Of a stretch of DNA of 64,000 bases, positions 34,767-44,085 are shown one piece after another. The stretch comes from a virus: IMG/VR virus record IMGVR_UViG_3300023174_000038, positions 284,702 through 348,701 of that record; one strand, given 5' to 3'. Under the pieces are notes generated by a model. That model did not search any database, had not been told where the DNA came from, and saw only the letters and a program-made list of their open reading frames with translations. Position numbers and translations under genes: made by a program. How positions within the stretch are numbered: position 1 is the first letter of the stretch; every line of letters starts with the position of its first letter.

Positions 34767-35396
34767 TTATTTTGATACGCTAGCGCCAGTTGCTGGCTTT
34801 GGTGGGCGTTTAATTGTACTCATTGGACTCTTATCGCCCATTTTTTCGTCATCCAAATATGGCTTGAACGGATCAAACGCATTAGGAGTCTTTTGTCCTG
34901 CATAAGGGATATCAATAGTTGAACCCTTCATTTGGTCTTTGATGCTTGATAGATAACTATCACCATATGCTTTATTTGCTTCTTTAGCACCAGGTTGCTC
35001 ACCCATTTCTTCATGTGTAAGTAGTGGGCTATCTTTCATTTCATTAGCGTAGCCTTCAGCTTCACTATTAATGCTATCATCATATTGACTGCTGATAACA
35101 CGAACCATGTTAACATTGTAACCTAGTAACTGTGCAATTTGCTGAATCATTGGTTCAGTAGCTGGGTATCTAAAGTCTGCTTTAATAATAGTTACAGATT
35201 GATTATTCAAATTAGGAAATCCGTATGGATCTTTCTGTATAGGTGTTTTAGTTGGCTCGCTGATTCTGATCGGGTCAAACTTGTTTAGATTGTATTTAAA
35301 CATATCTATAAAGTTTTTATCCACATCACCAGCAATCTTTATAGTATAGTTGTAACTTTTAAGACTTTCGGTTATGTATTGTTTTAGACTACGCAT
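34767..35396 (-). CDS. conserved virion-type protein with prohead-protease-like N-terminus
   Basis: 209 residues. MRSLKQYITESLKS has an ITE/S site at residue 10, the clearest of the capsid-targeting-like starts here. Residues 15-110 form an alpha/beta domain (YTIKIAGDVDKNFIDMF; NNQSVTIIKADFRYPATEP). The C-terminal 90 residues are extended and Pro/Lys-rich. Two late boxes lie upstream. Probably incorporated in the head with the 746-residue protein downstream. No known enzymatic motif. Confidence 0.6.
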   Translation of the reverse strand: MRSLKQYITESLKSYNYTIKIAGDVDKNFIDMFKYNLNKFDPIRISEPTKTPIQKDPYGFPNLNNQSVTIIKADFRYPATEPMIQQIAQLLGYNVNMVRVISSQYDDSINSEAEGYANEMKDSPLLTHEEMGEQPGAKEANKAYGDSYLSSIKDQMKGSTIDIPYAGQKTPNAFDPFKPYLDDEKMGDKSPMSTIKRPPKPATGASVSK

Positions 35397-35417
35397 AGGT
35401 ATCCTTTTTCTTATATA

Positions 35418-35433
35418 TATTTATCTATTTATG
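35418..35433 (-). promoter_or_regulatory. two abutting late promoter boxes
   Basis: Minus strand CATAAATA (35426-35433) directly followed by GATAAATA (35418-35425), about 21 bases upstream of ATG 35396; AAGGA precedes the start. Confidence 0.6.
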
Positions 35434-35466
35434 ATTTTTATTTGCATTTCGTAAAATGCTTGAGAG

Positions 35467-36420
35467 TTATTGACTGCCTGAAGTTGCCGCTAAATATCTT
35501 CCGGCAGCTGCTAATGGACCCCTAGCTGTAGCGGTAGCAGTATCAGTTGCATATGTAATACGGTTTACTGTAGATAATGCACCACCTAAATATCCTCCTC
35601 CGTTCCATCCATAATTAGCATCGGTCATTGCCGCTCCGGATTGTATTACTGTAATTGGTAATGGACCGCGTACACTAGCAGTAACAAGATCATTTGCATA
35701 TGTAATGCGTTGTATTGTACTAGATGGATTATTTGTAGCATCATATCCGCCTATTATCCAACCGTTAGTTGTATTACCGGTTCCCGATGTAAAGTATGTT
35801 CCGGTGTTTAATGGACCACGTGCTGATGCAGTATTTGTATCAGTTGCGTATGTAATTCGATCTATTACAGTGGTCATTGGAAAACCTTGATAACCTCCTC
35901 CAAACCATCCATAAGTAGTACCATCTGATGATGCGGCTAACCCCCTTCTTGTTAAACTTAATGGTCCACGTACACTTGCAGTTGCTGTATCTGTTGCAAA
36001 TGTAATTCTATCTACAGTTGATACCGCTGGGTAGGCCTGACCACCAGCAAACCAACCGGCTGTTGTAGTACCAGTCGCCCCATATTGACTTCTAGCTAAA
36101 CTTAGCGGCCCGCGAATGCTTGCAGTAGCCGTGTCAGTTGCATATGTGATACGTTGTACCGTTGTTGAACTGGTTGTAGAGCCAAACCATCCGTCAGTAA
36201 AATTACCAGTGCCGGCTGCTGACAATGTGTTTTGACTTAGTACTCCTCGTAAACTTGCAGTAGCAGTATCAGTTGCAAAAGTTATACGTTGAATAGAACT
36301 CATAGCACTAGAACCAAAACCGCCTGCTGCCCAGCCTGCAGTGTTTGTTGACGGCGGTGCCAATGTAGCTGTAAACCCACCACCGGTAAATGTAAATGCT
36401 CCACTAAATGTTACTGACAT
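35467..36420 (-). CDS. six-repeat fibre-like protein (beta-propeller type)
   Basis: 317 residues. After the leader MSVTFSGAFTFTGGGF come six repeats of about 48 residues with the core RITYATDTATASxRGPLS and a Gly/Trp-rich loop (GWFGGG). Six units suit a six-bladed propeller. It is a paralogue of the protein at 45943 and shares the leader type of the partial gene at 1-271. Likely a tail surface or receptor-contact protein. Its late box overlaps the stop of the putative small terminase gene. Confidence 0.72.
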   Translation of the reverse strand: MSVTFSGAFTFTGGGFTATLAPPSTNTAGWAAGGFGSSAMSSIQRITFATDTATASLRGVLSQNTLSAAGTGNFTDGWFGSTTSSTTVQRITYATDTATASIRGPLSLARSQYGATGTTTAGWFAGGQAYPAVSTVDRITFATDTATASVRGPLSLTRRGLAASSDGTTYGWFGGGYQGFPMTTVIDRITYATDTNTASARGPLNTGTYFTSGTGNTTNGWIIGGYDATNNPSSTIQRITYANDLVTASVRGPLPITVIQSGAAMTDANYGWNGGGYLGGALSTVNRITYATDTATATARGPLAAAGRYLAATSGSQ

Positions 36421-36438
36421 ATTTTTATTCCCATATCA

Positions 36439-36924
36439 TTATTTATCTGACGGTTCTTTACTGGCCAACATCTTAAGCAACTCGTTGCGGTCTAAAGCTT
36501 TACCCTCACCAACTGGCGTGTTCTCTATCTCTTCGGCTTTTCCAGCCAACTTCTGGTCTAACTGTGCTTTCTTAAGCTGTAAATCAATCATCTTTAACTT
36601 CTTATTCAATTTAGCAGTCTTTGCTGTAATAGCATGACCTAACATGTTACTAGCAACACTAAAAATCTCACTACTAAATCTACTATCAACTTGCATACCC
36701 AAATCACTTAAATCTTTAAAACTATCTACAGCCATCTGCGCTAATTCATCTAACTCATTATCACTAGCATCTAATCCACGTACTTGTGGCAATGCATTAT
36801 CAATCTTCTCTAACGCACTTAATGCATCAGTGGTTATATCACGTGCATTTTCTGGTATAGGAATATGCAAGCTGTCAATCTCATCTTGCGGTAGCTCAAA
36901 TAATTCGTTTAATTTTTTCGTCAT
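36439..36924 (-). CDS. putative terminase small subunit (gp16-like)
   Basis: 161 residues, nearly all helical: an N-terminal Leu/Glu segment, a central coiled-coil pair ([39 protein letters not shown]) and a short charged tail. Size and coiled-coil layout match T4-type small terminases (gp16, 164 residues), and it sits near gp4 and tail genes. No large terminase is in the window, so the call rests on shape only; a scaffold helper is the main alternative. Its ATG overlaps the end of the endonuclease gene (ATGA). Confidence 0.4.
   Translation of the reverse strand: MTKKLNELFELPQDEIDSLHIPIPENARDITTDALSALEKIDNALPQVRGLDASDNELDELAQMAVDSFKDLSDLGMQVDSRFSSEIFSVASNMLGHAITAKTAKLNKKLKMIDLQLKKAQLDQKLAGKAEEIENTPVGEGKALDRNELLKMLASKEPSDK
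36440..36447 (-). promoter_or_regulatory. late promoter box GATAAATA inside a gene end
   Basis: GATAAATAA in which GAT AAA TAA are the last two codons and stop of the gene at 36439; about 19 bases before ATG 36420. Confidence 0.55.
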
Positions 36925-37586
36925 ATGTTATTTATTCGGTCTCTGTTATCCAAAATGTATTTTACCCTATCCCATGAGATTTGAAGTTTAATAGATATCT
37001 GTCTAATATTTGTACCACTATCAGCTAATTCAAACACTTGAGGGAATAAGTGTTTGTTCTTGTCAATATATGTTGTAACCATCTGTTCTCTTTTTTCATC
37101 AGACCAGGTAGATCCTTTTCTATTTTCTGCAGCCTTCAAGCAATTATTAAGTCTATTTTCTAGTGCCTTTTCAGACCAAACTTTGTATTCTGTTTGGTAT
37201 ATTTTAATTTTTTCTTTAGTGGACTCTTTACGTTTTATACCAGTACGTTGCTCGGTAAATAATTTTTTAGTATGTTCATAATGTTTAAATCCAGATACTC
37301 CTTCTCCACCATCGGTTCTATTTTGTAGTATACCGGTATTATTATTCTTTCTACCATACCATTTAATCATCCTTCGTTCTATTGCAAATGCACCTATTTC
37401 TGTTAAACCGGATTCTAATATAATAATCCTAGACGTGTCTTTTGGAGTTTTAAATCGTTCAGTATTTGCGTGACCCCACGCTCTATATCCGTGTCCTTTA
37501 CCGATGTAATACGGTGTGTTATCTTTCCGTAGATAGGCATATACATAAAACCCCGCAGGATATAATTTTTTATAATAAATAGTCAT
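36921..37586 (-). CDS. GIY-YIG homing endonuclease
   Basis: 221 residues. [19 protein letters not shown] (13-31) is a textbook GIY-YIG core, with the following Arg (GYRAWGHA), Glu (ERRMIKWYG) and Asn (LQNRTDGG). The middle is a Lys-rich linker ([11 protein letters not shown]), and the end ([19 protein letters not shown]) a helix-turn-helix. It is inserted between gp4 and the putative small terminase gene. Its last codons contain AATAAATA, apparently the promoter of the next gene, and its leader contains a late box shared with the stop of gp4. Confidence 0.88.
   Translation of the reverse strand: MTIYYKKLYPAGFYVYAYLRKDNTPYYIGKGHGYRAWGHANTERFKTPKDTSRIIILESGLTEIGAFAIERRMIKWYGRKNNNTGILQNRTDGGEGVSGFKHYEHTKKLFTEQRTGIKRKESTKEKIKIYQTEYKVWSEKALENRLNNCLKAAENRKGSTWSDEKREQMVTTYIDKNKHLFPQVFELADSGTNIRQISIKLQISWDRVKYILDNRDRINNI
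36929..36936 (-). promoter_or_regulatory. late promoter box AATAAATA within the endonuclease 3' end
   Basis: AATAAATA plus ACAT, then ATG 36924. The endonuclease's last codons (RINNI) overlie it. Confidence 0.45.
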
Positions 37587-37654
37587 GCTGACATTCCCTT
37601 ACAATGTTAGAGTAGTTGGGGTTCCGACGCCCGCGAACTACACTTTTATTTATC
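37587..37654 (-). promoter_or_regulatory. endonuclease leader 2: late promoter plus conserved hairpin
   Basis: GATAAATA (37647-37654) overlaps the gp4 stop codon; then AAGTGTAG and a hairpin with outer stem GTAGTT/AACTAC (37636-37641 with 37612-37617) and inner stem GGG/CCC (37630-37632 with 37618-37620). Then CTCTAA, AAGGGAA and CAGCATG. Compare 18472 and 47605. Confidence 0.75.
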
Positions 37655-38096
37655 TTTTGTTCTTTGGATTACCATTGTGGAAGATATCATCTTCCGTCAA
37701 CACTCTAAAGGTATATCCATGATGCTTACAATAGGCCATTGCAGCTTGCCATTTAGCATGGTTGATTGCTACTACCATTCTATCTTTAGCATTAGCAACT
37801 TTACTTTCTATAAGACTTTGTTTCTTGGGTTTAATCTCAACTATCTCAGCAATATTTTTACCATACTTGTTTTGATAAACTACAAAGAAGTCTGGGATAT
37901 ATGTTTTTGGTTGTCCAGTAAACGGATTACGATAAGGTACACTTATTGCTTCACTAGCCCAATACAATACGTTTTTGTTAGTATCACAAAAATTCATAAA
38001 TGTTAGTTCCCATCCACTACGATATCTAGGGGTATGTTTACCTACATATTTTTGACTATTCTTTGGGGTAAATAAACCTTGAGCAAACTTTGCCAT
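37650..38096 (-). CDS. 4: head completion protein, T4 gp4-like nuclease fold
   Basis: 148 residues. The sequence FTPKNSQKYVGKHTPRYRSG, then WELTFMNFCDTN, SEAISVPY, YIPDFFVVY and EIVEIKPKK follows T4 gp4 head completion protein closely. The D in PDF and the E-x-K in EIKP are those of a PD-(D/E)XK nuclease-like fold. In T4, gp4 and gp50/gp65 seal filled heads before tail joining. Stop codon AGATAA is part of a late box for the following endonuclease. Confidence 0.85.
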   Translation of the reverse strand: MAKFAQGLFTPKNSQKYVGKHTPRYRSGWELTFMNFCDTNKNVLYWASEAISVPYRNPFTGQPKTYIPDFFVVYQNKYGKNIAEIVEIKPKKQSLIESKVANAKDRMVVAINHAKWQAAMAYCKHHGYTFRVLTEDDIFHNGNPKNKR

Positions 38097-38098
38097 GA

Positions 38099-38461
38099 TT
38101 ATTGCACGATATTACGTGCTACGGGTTGATTAGATTGTGGTACTGTGCTTACACCATACAAACTTGTTTTAGATTTAAAACTGTTTAGATAGTATGATAT
38201 AACTTGATTCATTTGTAGTTTAGTACCAGTACCTTGAATTTGTGCTAATAAATCTAGTACAGGGATACCTGTTTCTTGTGATATTCTGAATAGAAATGCG
38301 GTAAAATTTCCTGCGATAACTTTAGTATCGCATACAGATTTAAAATAGCCATTGACAATATCAAATTCATTACCGTTTACTGTCATATTAAATGAGTAGA
38401 AATCGTCAAATATTTTAACTGTTAAGTCAGTTGCTGTTCGGTCGTCTATAATTCTTGCCAT
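38099..38461 (-). CDS. conserved T4-like structural protein
   Basis: 120 residues opening RIIDDRTATDLTVKIFDDFY. Helical in the middle (IAGNFTAFLFRISQETGIPV) with a C-terminal Ser/Asn-rich tail. Related short proteins sit next to tail genes in T4-like cyanophages. Its position between the tube-initiator-like gene and gp4 suggests a role in tail or baseplate assembly. No enzyme motif. Confidence 0.6.
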   Translation of the reverse strand: MARIIDDRTATDLTVKIFDDFYSFNMTVNGNEFDIVNGYFKSVCDTKVIAGNFTAFLFRISQETGIPVLDLLAQIQGTGTKLQMNQVISYYLNSFKSKTSLYGVSTVPQSNQPVARNIVQ

Positions 38462-38464
38462 AAG

Positions 38465-39655
38465 TTATGCTCCTGTACTATTTATATCAGGGGGAACTAC
38501 AGCTCTACCATTAGCTTGTTGATACTGATTTGGTGTAGAACCAAATATAGGTAAATTAAATAATACATTTCTACCAGTATTGTTTAATGGATTCATAATA
38601 GCATTAGTAATACCAGCAGTTACTTCACTTCTAATAGCTTGTTTTAGATTTATATTTTTAAGAGTATTATATGTAGCACCGGCTTTTTGTATAGCACCTA
38701 GTATATTTGTATTTTCACCAGATAAGTCATCAATTACACCATTGACACCGTCTACTAAACCGCCTTGACCCAATATACTAGCTTGACTACCCGGTCTAGT
38801 AATAGGACTGGCAACTCTATCATAGTGTTCGCTTAATCCAAATCCGGCAACAATATTACTAGGTTCCTTACCACTAATAGCACCCTGAAAATACTTAACA
38901 GTTTCATAGTCCAATGTCATTGTATTTTCCATAGTACCATTACCTTCTGCATAATTGTATGTATCATGTGCAAATCTATTAATTATAGGATTAATTAATG
39001 TATAAGCCGCATAGTTATGTTGATTAAAACCAAATATTGTGATATTTTTAAAAAATGGAATTTTTGTTTGACCATTACTAGCTTGAATGCTATTTGCAGG
39101 AGTATCAGGTGTTTCTCCTATATAGCCCCAATTTGTATCACCAGTAATAGATTGTGAATAAATGTTTCTTAAATTGTAATTTGCATTATTAGGACTATTA
39201 GTACTACCATTACCTGTTTGTTGTGCTTGACGACCAGAAACAGAAGCTACAGGAATACTAGCATCTTTATAATAATATGTATAGTAGTTATACCACATAT
39301 TACGTATTAGATTTCCATTATCGTCATGGAAGTTAATATCTATTGGATCGTATTTAATTTTTGTTTGCACGATACGTTTACGATTATATTGATTCATCGT
39401 ATGTGTATCAAAACTATAGCTTGGTAACTTAACAGATTTAACAGCTAGACCAAAATTTGCACCTTGTGGTAATCCTACTGCATATGCACTTTGATTGATT
39501 TCAAAATACACATGGAATAGGAACTTAAATTTAGGTGCATATTGATATGCATTAGGTCTGAATGTCTTACTAGCATGAGTATAATCACGAAGGTAGTCGT
39601 TGCCAAAGAATCCATTGGCAGCGTCTGTTACTAAGTTTTGAAAGAAACCAGCCAT
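38465..39655 (-). CDS. tail tube initiator-like protein (gp54/gp48-type)
   Basis: 396 residues. The stretch YQYAPKFKFLFHVYFEINQ and KSVKLPSYSFDTHTMNQYNR, then YDPIDINFHDD, show a gp19-like tube fold: YxFxVxF, then the hairpin loop and the strand preceding D-DxxG. It is longer than the tube protein and follows it directly, as tube-initiator or baseplate cap proteins do. The last 130 residues are Gly/Asn-rich, probably the baseplate contact. Confidence 0.7.
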   Translation of the reverse strand: MAGFFQNLVTDAANGFFGNDYLRDYTHASKTFRPNAYQYAPKFKFLFHVYFEINQSAYAVGLPQGANFGLAVKSVKLPSYSFDTHTMNQYNRKRIVQTKIKYDPIDINFHDDNGNLIRNMWYNYYTYYYKDASIPVASVSGRQAQQTGNGSTNSPNNANYNLRNIYSQSITGDTNWGYIGETPDTPANSIQASNGQTKIPFFKNITIFGFNQHNYAAYTLINPIINRFAHDTYNYAEGNGTMENTMTLDYETVKYFQGAISGKEPSNIVAGFGLSEHYDRVASPITRPGSQASILGQGGLVDGVNGVIDDLSGENTNILGAIQKAGATYNTLKNINLKQAIRSEVTAGITNAIMNPLNNTGRNVLFNLPIFGSTPNQYQQANGRAVVPPDINSTGA

Positions 39656-39673
39656 TTAATATATTAAAATATA

Positions 39674-40312
39674 TTAAGCTTGACCGGCACCAATACCCGT
39701 TGTTGATGTACCACCTAAAGCACGACCAACACTTGTGCCAACACCAGAACTCAACGGTGATTGAACCGCATTGTCAAAGCGAATTGATAATTGTATTGTT
39801 ACAACTTCATTAGAGCTATAAGCCAAATTATTGTAATTTGCTGCCTGCAAGAAACAACCATATACTTCCCAAGTTTCTAGTACGACCGGAGTAGCAGTAC
39901 CGTTACCACCGTCTAAGATTTCAATATTTGTTTGAAATTTATAGTCTTGACCAGTTGCGGCTGAAGCTTGTTCAACAAAGTCCATTTGCTTCTGTAATTG
40001 TTGACCAACTAATGCTGAAACACTACCTGAAGCATCATCTCTAACATTAACAGTTAGTGGTTGCCATTCGTGTCTGCCTGCCAAATACATAGTAGAGTTA
40101 TAAACTGGGATATTAATTTCACCAAAACTAACTGATGGGCGTGTTACATCAATAACTTGCTTTGTTAATTCATTAGTAGCGTTATTAGTACCAAAGTTTA
40201 GAAAATTAACTCTAAAACGATATTGTAGTTTGGGCATTAGCAAGCCCTGATTTCCGCCTGCGTTGTCTGACGCTACGGTCATGTTAAACAATGATTGTGA
40301 GGCTATTGCCAT
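39674..40312 (-). CDS. 19: tail tube protein (gp19-like)
   Basis: 212 residues. LQYRFRVNFLNFG, then TRPSVSFGEINIPVYNSTMY, GRHEWQPLTVNVRDD and LETWEVYGCFLQ fit the T4 gp19 tube monomer, whose hexamers stack to form the inner tail tube. Placed directly after the sheath gene, as in T4 (18-19). Expressed from its own late promoter (40332) after a terminator, consistent with a high-copy virion protein. Confidence 0.9.
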   Translation of the reverse strand: MAIASQSLFNMTVASDNAGGNQGLLMPKLQYRFRVNFLNFGTNNATNELTKQVIDVTRPSVSFGEINIPVYNSTMYLAGRHEWQPLTVNVRDDASGSVSALVGQQLQKQMDFVEQASAATGQDYKFQTNIEILDGGNGTATPVVLETWEVYGCFLQAANYNNLAYSSNEVVTIQLSIRFDNAVQSPLSSGVGTSVGRALGGTSTTGIGAGQA

Positions 40313-40331
40313 GTTTTTCTCCTGTTATTAA

Positions 40332-40339
40332 TATTTATC
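40332..40339 (-). promoter_or_regulatory. late promoter box GATAAATA
   Basis: GATAAATATT, 19 bases upstream of ATG 40312, with AGGAG between. Confidence 0.65.
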
Positions 40340-40349
40340 TATTTAAATA

Positions 40350-40369
40350 GATACCCCTCTCGGGGTATC
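40350..40369 (-). terminator. hairpin terminator after the sheath gene
   Basis: Perfect 8-bp stem GATACCCC/GGGGTATC with a 4-base loop, 8 bases after the sheath stop. The T tract on the minus strand is weak, so it may act partly as an mRNA 3' stabiliser or processing site. Confidence 0.7.
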
Positions 40370-40377
40370 ATATTTTA

Positions 40378-43300
40378 TTATTGTCCACCAAGCTCGCCTG
40401 TGTTCAATATACGAACTGGGATATAGATGAATTCAGCTGCCTTAACAGGCTCTACTGCAACGTCAATCCACAATTCATTTCTATCAATTCTTGCTGGCGT
40501 GTTGTTACTTTCGTCACACACTACAAGATAATCATATAGACCGCGTTTAGCAACTAAATCAACCATCAATGTTTGTACAACACCTGCAATTTGATTACGT
40601 GTTAGTGCATCGTTAGGTTCAAATACAAACGGTCTTGCCGCTAATGTTAATTGTCTACGTATATACGCAACTAAACGAGCAACGTTAGTTCTGTCTAATG
40701 CACTTGAACTATTAAAACTAGTTTTGTTACCATAATTCAATAAACCAACACCAGTAAAGAATACTAATGGATTAATGAAATTTATATACAATACATCACG
40801 TATACCTAAACGTGTTTTGATAGATTGCCACTCACCTGTTGTAGCGTCAACATAACCAATGCTTAATGCATTGTCAATTGTACCACGACGAGTACCTGCT
40901 GCCGCTAACCAAGGATAACTAATAGTATCATTACGCAAGAATGTACGCAACATCATATATGATGGGGGTACTGCAACTTGATTACCTTGTAAGTCAGTTG
41001 CTAATCCACTTGGATAGAATAGACCCATGTATGTATCACGGTTAACTAAACCTTCTTCACCTGTACTTGATGCACCTGCTTCGTTATTAGCCCATGCTTG
41101 AATTGCAGTAGCACTATCCGGTAAACGCATTGGTGTATCACCTAAGATATAACCAGTTTGACCGCGGTCATTATTCAATGTAATCATACCGGGCTGTAGT
41201 TCTGGATAGTTAGGTGTTGCAATCAAGTTGAAGAAATTATCTTCATCACGTATTGCTGTGTTAGTAGCAATTGCCGCATTCAATGATTGAACAACCATTG
41301 CACGTTGTGCCTTACGACCCATATATGGTGCACCGTTTGTTTGATTACCACTAACTGTTACCCAAGTACTAGTATATGTAGGTAATGTGTCATCTGGGAA
41401 ACTTGTACTGTTGAAGTAATCAACCATATACTGTTTTACATTATAACCATTACGGCGTGTGTTGAACAACAACATACCAGATGGATATAGTGTTGGATCC
41501 GGAGCATCTAAATCAAGATTGTTACTAGTTAACAAACTAACGATTGTTGGGATAGGATCATCAACTGGACTAATAGTATTTTGATTACTTGACCAACGTG
41601 CATCAGCAAATACTACACCAGTGCTACTTGTTTGGTCTGTGTTATCAATCAATACCCATTGATCGGTACCACTAACACTTTGCCAACGATTAATTACTGG
41701 ATAATTTTCTAAATCACTAGTATCGATCCATAAATCACCGTATACTAATGCGGTAGTACCGTCACTTTGTGTTGTTGGTGCAGTTGCACTAATTAATGGT
41801 CCATTAGGATCAGTTTCATTAGTTCCACTTGGAAGAGGGAAACCACTACTGTCATAATCTCTATTGCCATAACCATACCAAGCACCAGAGAAGTTAATCA
41901 TAATATCAACCTGGTCAACTACTGAGTAGTACCAATTTGTATCATTAGCAGGAGCAACTGCAGGTTGTCCTTCATTAGAAATATATGTAAATTCAACCCA
42001 GTTACTTAACTGTGTTCTATACTTAGCAGTGGGTAAACCTAAACTATATGTAATTGCAGTAGCTACACCACCTGATACGGCTGTCACTTCAACAATCAAA
42101 TCATTAGTTATTGATGTTCCACCTAAATCAGCACCGTCAATTGTAATTAAATCACCAACTGTATAACCACTACCGCCAGCATTTACACCTGCACCATTTA
42201 TAATGTAAGCACCACTGGATACAATAATGTTAAAAGTAGCATTAGCACCTGGGCTAGATGTACCAGATACACCTGTAAATACGCTTGTTACAAAAGGACC
42301 AAATTTTACACCAGATGTTGTACCAATTACAAATCCAGCTGTTTCAATTAATCCATTAGATACACCTGTTGATAGATATGAGGAATTTACAGTATCATCT
42401 AATATAATTGTACCACCCTCAGTGTGTGATAATTGTATAGCACCGTCACTTGTTACACTTGCCGTTGTGTAGGGGATATTGGCCGCTGCCCAAGCAGTTA
42501 CAAAATTTGTAGCGGTAGTGTTATCTGCTAATGTAAAGGGATATGCAGAACTCAATGTGCTACTTCCAGGAACACTTACATATACATTCATATAGTATCT
42601 ACCAGAATTAAATTCAGGATCAGTAACATCACCTGTTACAATAGTTGCACCTGTAGCAATTCTTTCCCAAATATAAATTGGGACAGCAGATCCCGTACCA
42701 TTAAAGCCATACTGTGCATATACAGTATTTGCCGGAATAGCTTGTCCGCCAGTTGCATCTATACCTGCTGATGCAGCCCAATCACTTTCATATAATGAAA
42801 CATTTTTATTTAACCAAGTTTGAGTTACTCCATTAAACTCTGCCATTATAGGATCTAATCCAGTGCCAGCAGAACCTACTTTAATCCAAACACTGCCTGT
42901 TGGACGAGGAGCTGATTGACTTGAAGTCCATAATGGCATTTGAGCACTTGTTCCATATTGTGATAAAGGTTGATAATATGTAGATTGTACACTTACATTT
43001 ATACCCATAGTTGCTAATGGAGTACCAGTTCCTTCTGCTAAAACCAATCTTCCGTTTGAACTACCGGCTGACAATACTTGGCTAGAAAAAATACATAACT
43101 TACCACTACGTACTGATGCTGATAGATATGGCCAATCTAAAGCATTAATAACTCCGGCCACACCTGCTACCGTATTATTCGGTGATGCTGGAACTGAAAT
43201 TGTTGCTGTAACACCTGCCAACCCAGATAGATTTATAGTAAATGTATTTCCTGCAACTAATGTAGGATTAGAAACTGATCCCTGTACTGTAGGAATATCT

Positions 43301-43965
43301 CTTTGCCAAGCAGGTGTACCTACTGCGACCCATGTATTAGATGTGGTTTTATAATAATATGTTTTATATGTTGATGCAGGTGTTTCATTAATCTGTATTG
43401 CATTTATAGCATAATCACCAATGTTACCTATACTACTTAATGGAACCCCTGCTGATAAATCACTAGCCATTGTTATAACAATAGGATTTTGTAAAGTGAA
43501 TTGGCCAGTTGTTTGATTAAACTCATATATACCCCATGTGCTTGTTGTAGTATCTAACCACCATGTACCAGCATCTGGATTACCAGTTGGACGACCAGTT
43601 TGACCAACTAAACTAGCTAGGTCAATGTCTGCACGTAAAACATAACAACGGTTTGTTACACCTAATGTACTATAGGCTGCTAACAATCCATATTCATTTA
43701 ACTCATAACCTTGAATTGGTGTACCATTTGCTGTTGTATAAAAGAATGGACTACCATACAAGTTTACCAAATCTCGTTGACTTGTTACTTGGAATAACTT
43801 ATTTGCGTTAGCGGCCGTTGTTGCGGCTGCTACACCTGTTCCAGATGCATCAGCTTTGTTTTGCGCTGTTGCTAATAGAATAAGTGGGACTGAATTCGTT
43901 GGGGCTGGAAGATATTGACTCTGGTCAATGATCGTTACTTCTACGCCTGGAGATGTTAATGCCAT
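40378..43965 (-). CDS. 18: tail sheath protein (gp18-like), enlarged
   Basis: 1195 residues against 659 in T4. The N-terminus (TSPGVEVTIIDQSQYLPAPT, QVTSQRDLVNLYGSP) and the C-terminal third (EDNFFNLIATPNYPELQ; ALTRNQIAGVVQTLMVDLVA; LWIDVAVEPVKAAEFIYIPV) are typical sheath. The extra 500 or so residues in the middle are Thr/Ser/Gly-rich beta domains with repeated units of the form GxxWLDxxxxxWxxYE/W (near 135, 360 and 740), which should decorate the outside of the tail. The sheath contracts to drive the tube into the cell. Late box 55 bases upstream. Confidence 0.92.
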   Translation of the reverse strand: MALTSPGVEVTIIDQSQYLPAPTNSVPLILLATAQNKADASGTGVAAATTAANANKLFQVTSQRDLVNLYGSPFFYTTANGTPIQGYELNEYGLLAAYSTLGVTNRCYVLRADIDLASLVGQTGRPTGNPDAGTWWLDTTTSTWGIYEFNQTTGQFTLQNPIVITMASDLSAGVPLSSIGNIGDYAINAIQINETPASTYKTYYYKTTSNTWVAVGTPAWQRDIPTVQGSVSNPTLVAGNTFTINLSGLAGVTATISVPASPNNTVAGVAGVINALDWPYLSASVRSGKLCIFSSQVLSAGSSNGRLVLAEGTGTPLATMGINVSVQSTYYQPLSQYGTSAQMPLWTSSQSAPRPTGSVWIKVGSAGTGLDPIMAEFNGVTQTWLNKNVSLYESDWAASAGIDATGGQAIPANTVYAQYGFNGTGSAVPIYIWERIATGATIVTGDVTDPEFNSGRYYMNVYVSVPGSSTLSSAYPFTLADNTTATNFVTAWAAANIPYTTASVTSDGAIQLSHTEGGTIILDDTVNSSYLSTGVSNGLIETAGFVIGTTSGVKFGPFVTSVFTGVSGTSSPGANATFNIIVSSGAYIINGAGVNAGGSGYTVGDLITIDGADLGGTSITNDLIVEVTAVSGGVATAITYSLGLPTAKYRTQLSNWVEFTYISNEGQPAVAPANDTNWYYSVVDQVDIMINFSGAWYGYGNRDYDSSGFPLPSGTNETDPNGPLISATAPTTQSDGTTALVYGDLWIDTSDLENYPVINRWQSVSGTDQWVLIDNTDQTSSTGVVFADARWSSNQNTISPVDDPIPTIVSLLTSNNLDLDAPDPTLYPSGMLLFNTRRNGYNVKQYMVDYFNSTSFPDDTLPTYTSTWVTVSGNQTNGAPYMGRKAQRAMVVQSLNAAIATNTAIRDEDNFFNLIATPNYPELQPGMITLNNDRGQTGYILGDTPMRLPDSATAIQAWANNEAGASSTGEEGLVNRDTYMGLFYPSGLATDLQGNQVAVPPSYMMLRTFLRNDTISYPWLAAAGTRRGTIDNALSIGYVDATTGEWQSIKTRLGIRDVLYINFINPLVFFTGVGLLNYGNKTSFNSSSALDRTNVARLVAYIRRQLTLAARPFVFEPNDALTRNQIAGVVQTLMVDLVAKRGLYDYLVVCDESNNTPARIDRNELWIDVAVEPVKAAEFIYIPVRILNTGELGGQ

Positions 43966-44018
43966 TTTATGTTTCCTTTATGTAAAATTTTAAGGTTTAC
44001 TACCTGTTTGCATACTAA

Positions 44019-44026
44019 TATTTATC
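44019..44026 (-). promoter_or_regulatory. late promoter box GATAAATA
   Basis: GATAAATATT, 53 bases upstream of the sheath ATG at 43965. Confidence 0.6.
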
Positions 44027-44085
44027 AAATACCTTTAAAAAGACATACTTACCGTGCCTTTAAAGGTTCCTAGAGTAAATACACA

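Noticed and set aside
35467-36420. Diversity-generating retroelement acting on the repeat fibres
   Set aside because: No reverse transcriptase and no template repeat were seen in the window.
43966-44085. tRNA or small RNA gene in the gap before the zinc-ribbon gene
   Set aside because: No cloverleaf or stable hairpin could be drawn; only the late box for the sheath gene and a degenerate box for the plus-strand gene are visible.
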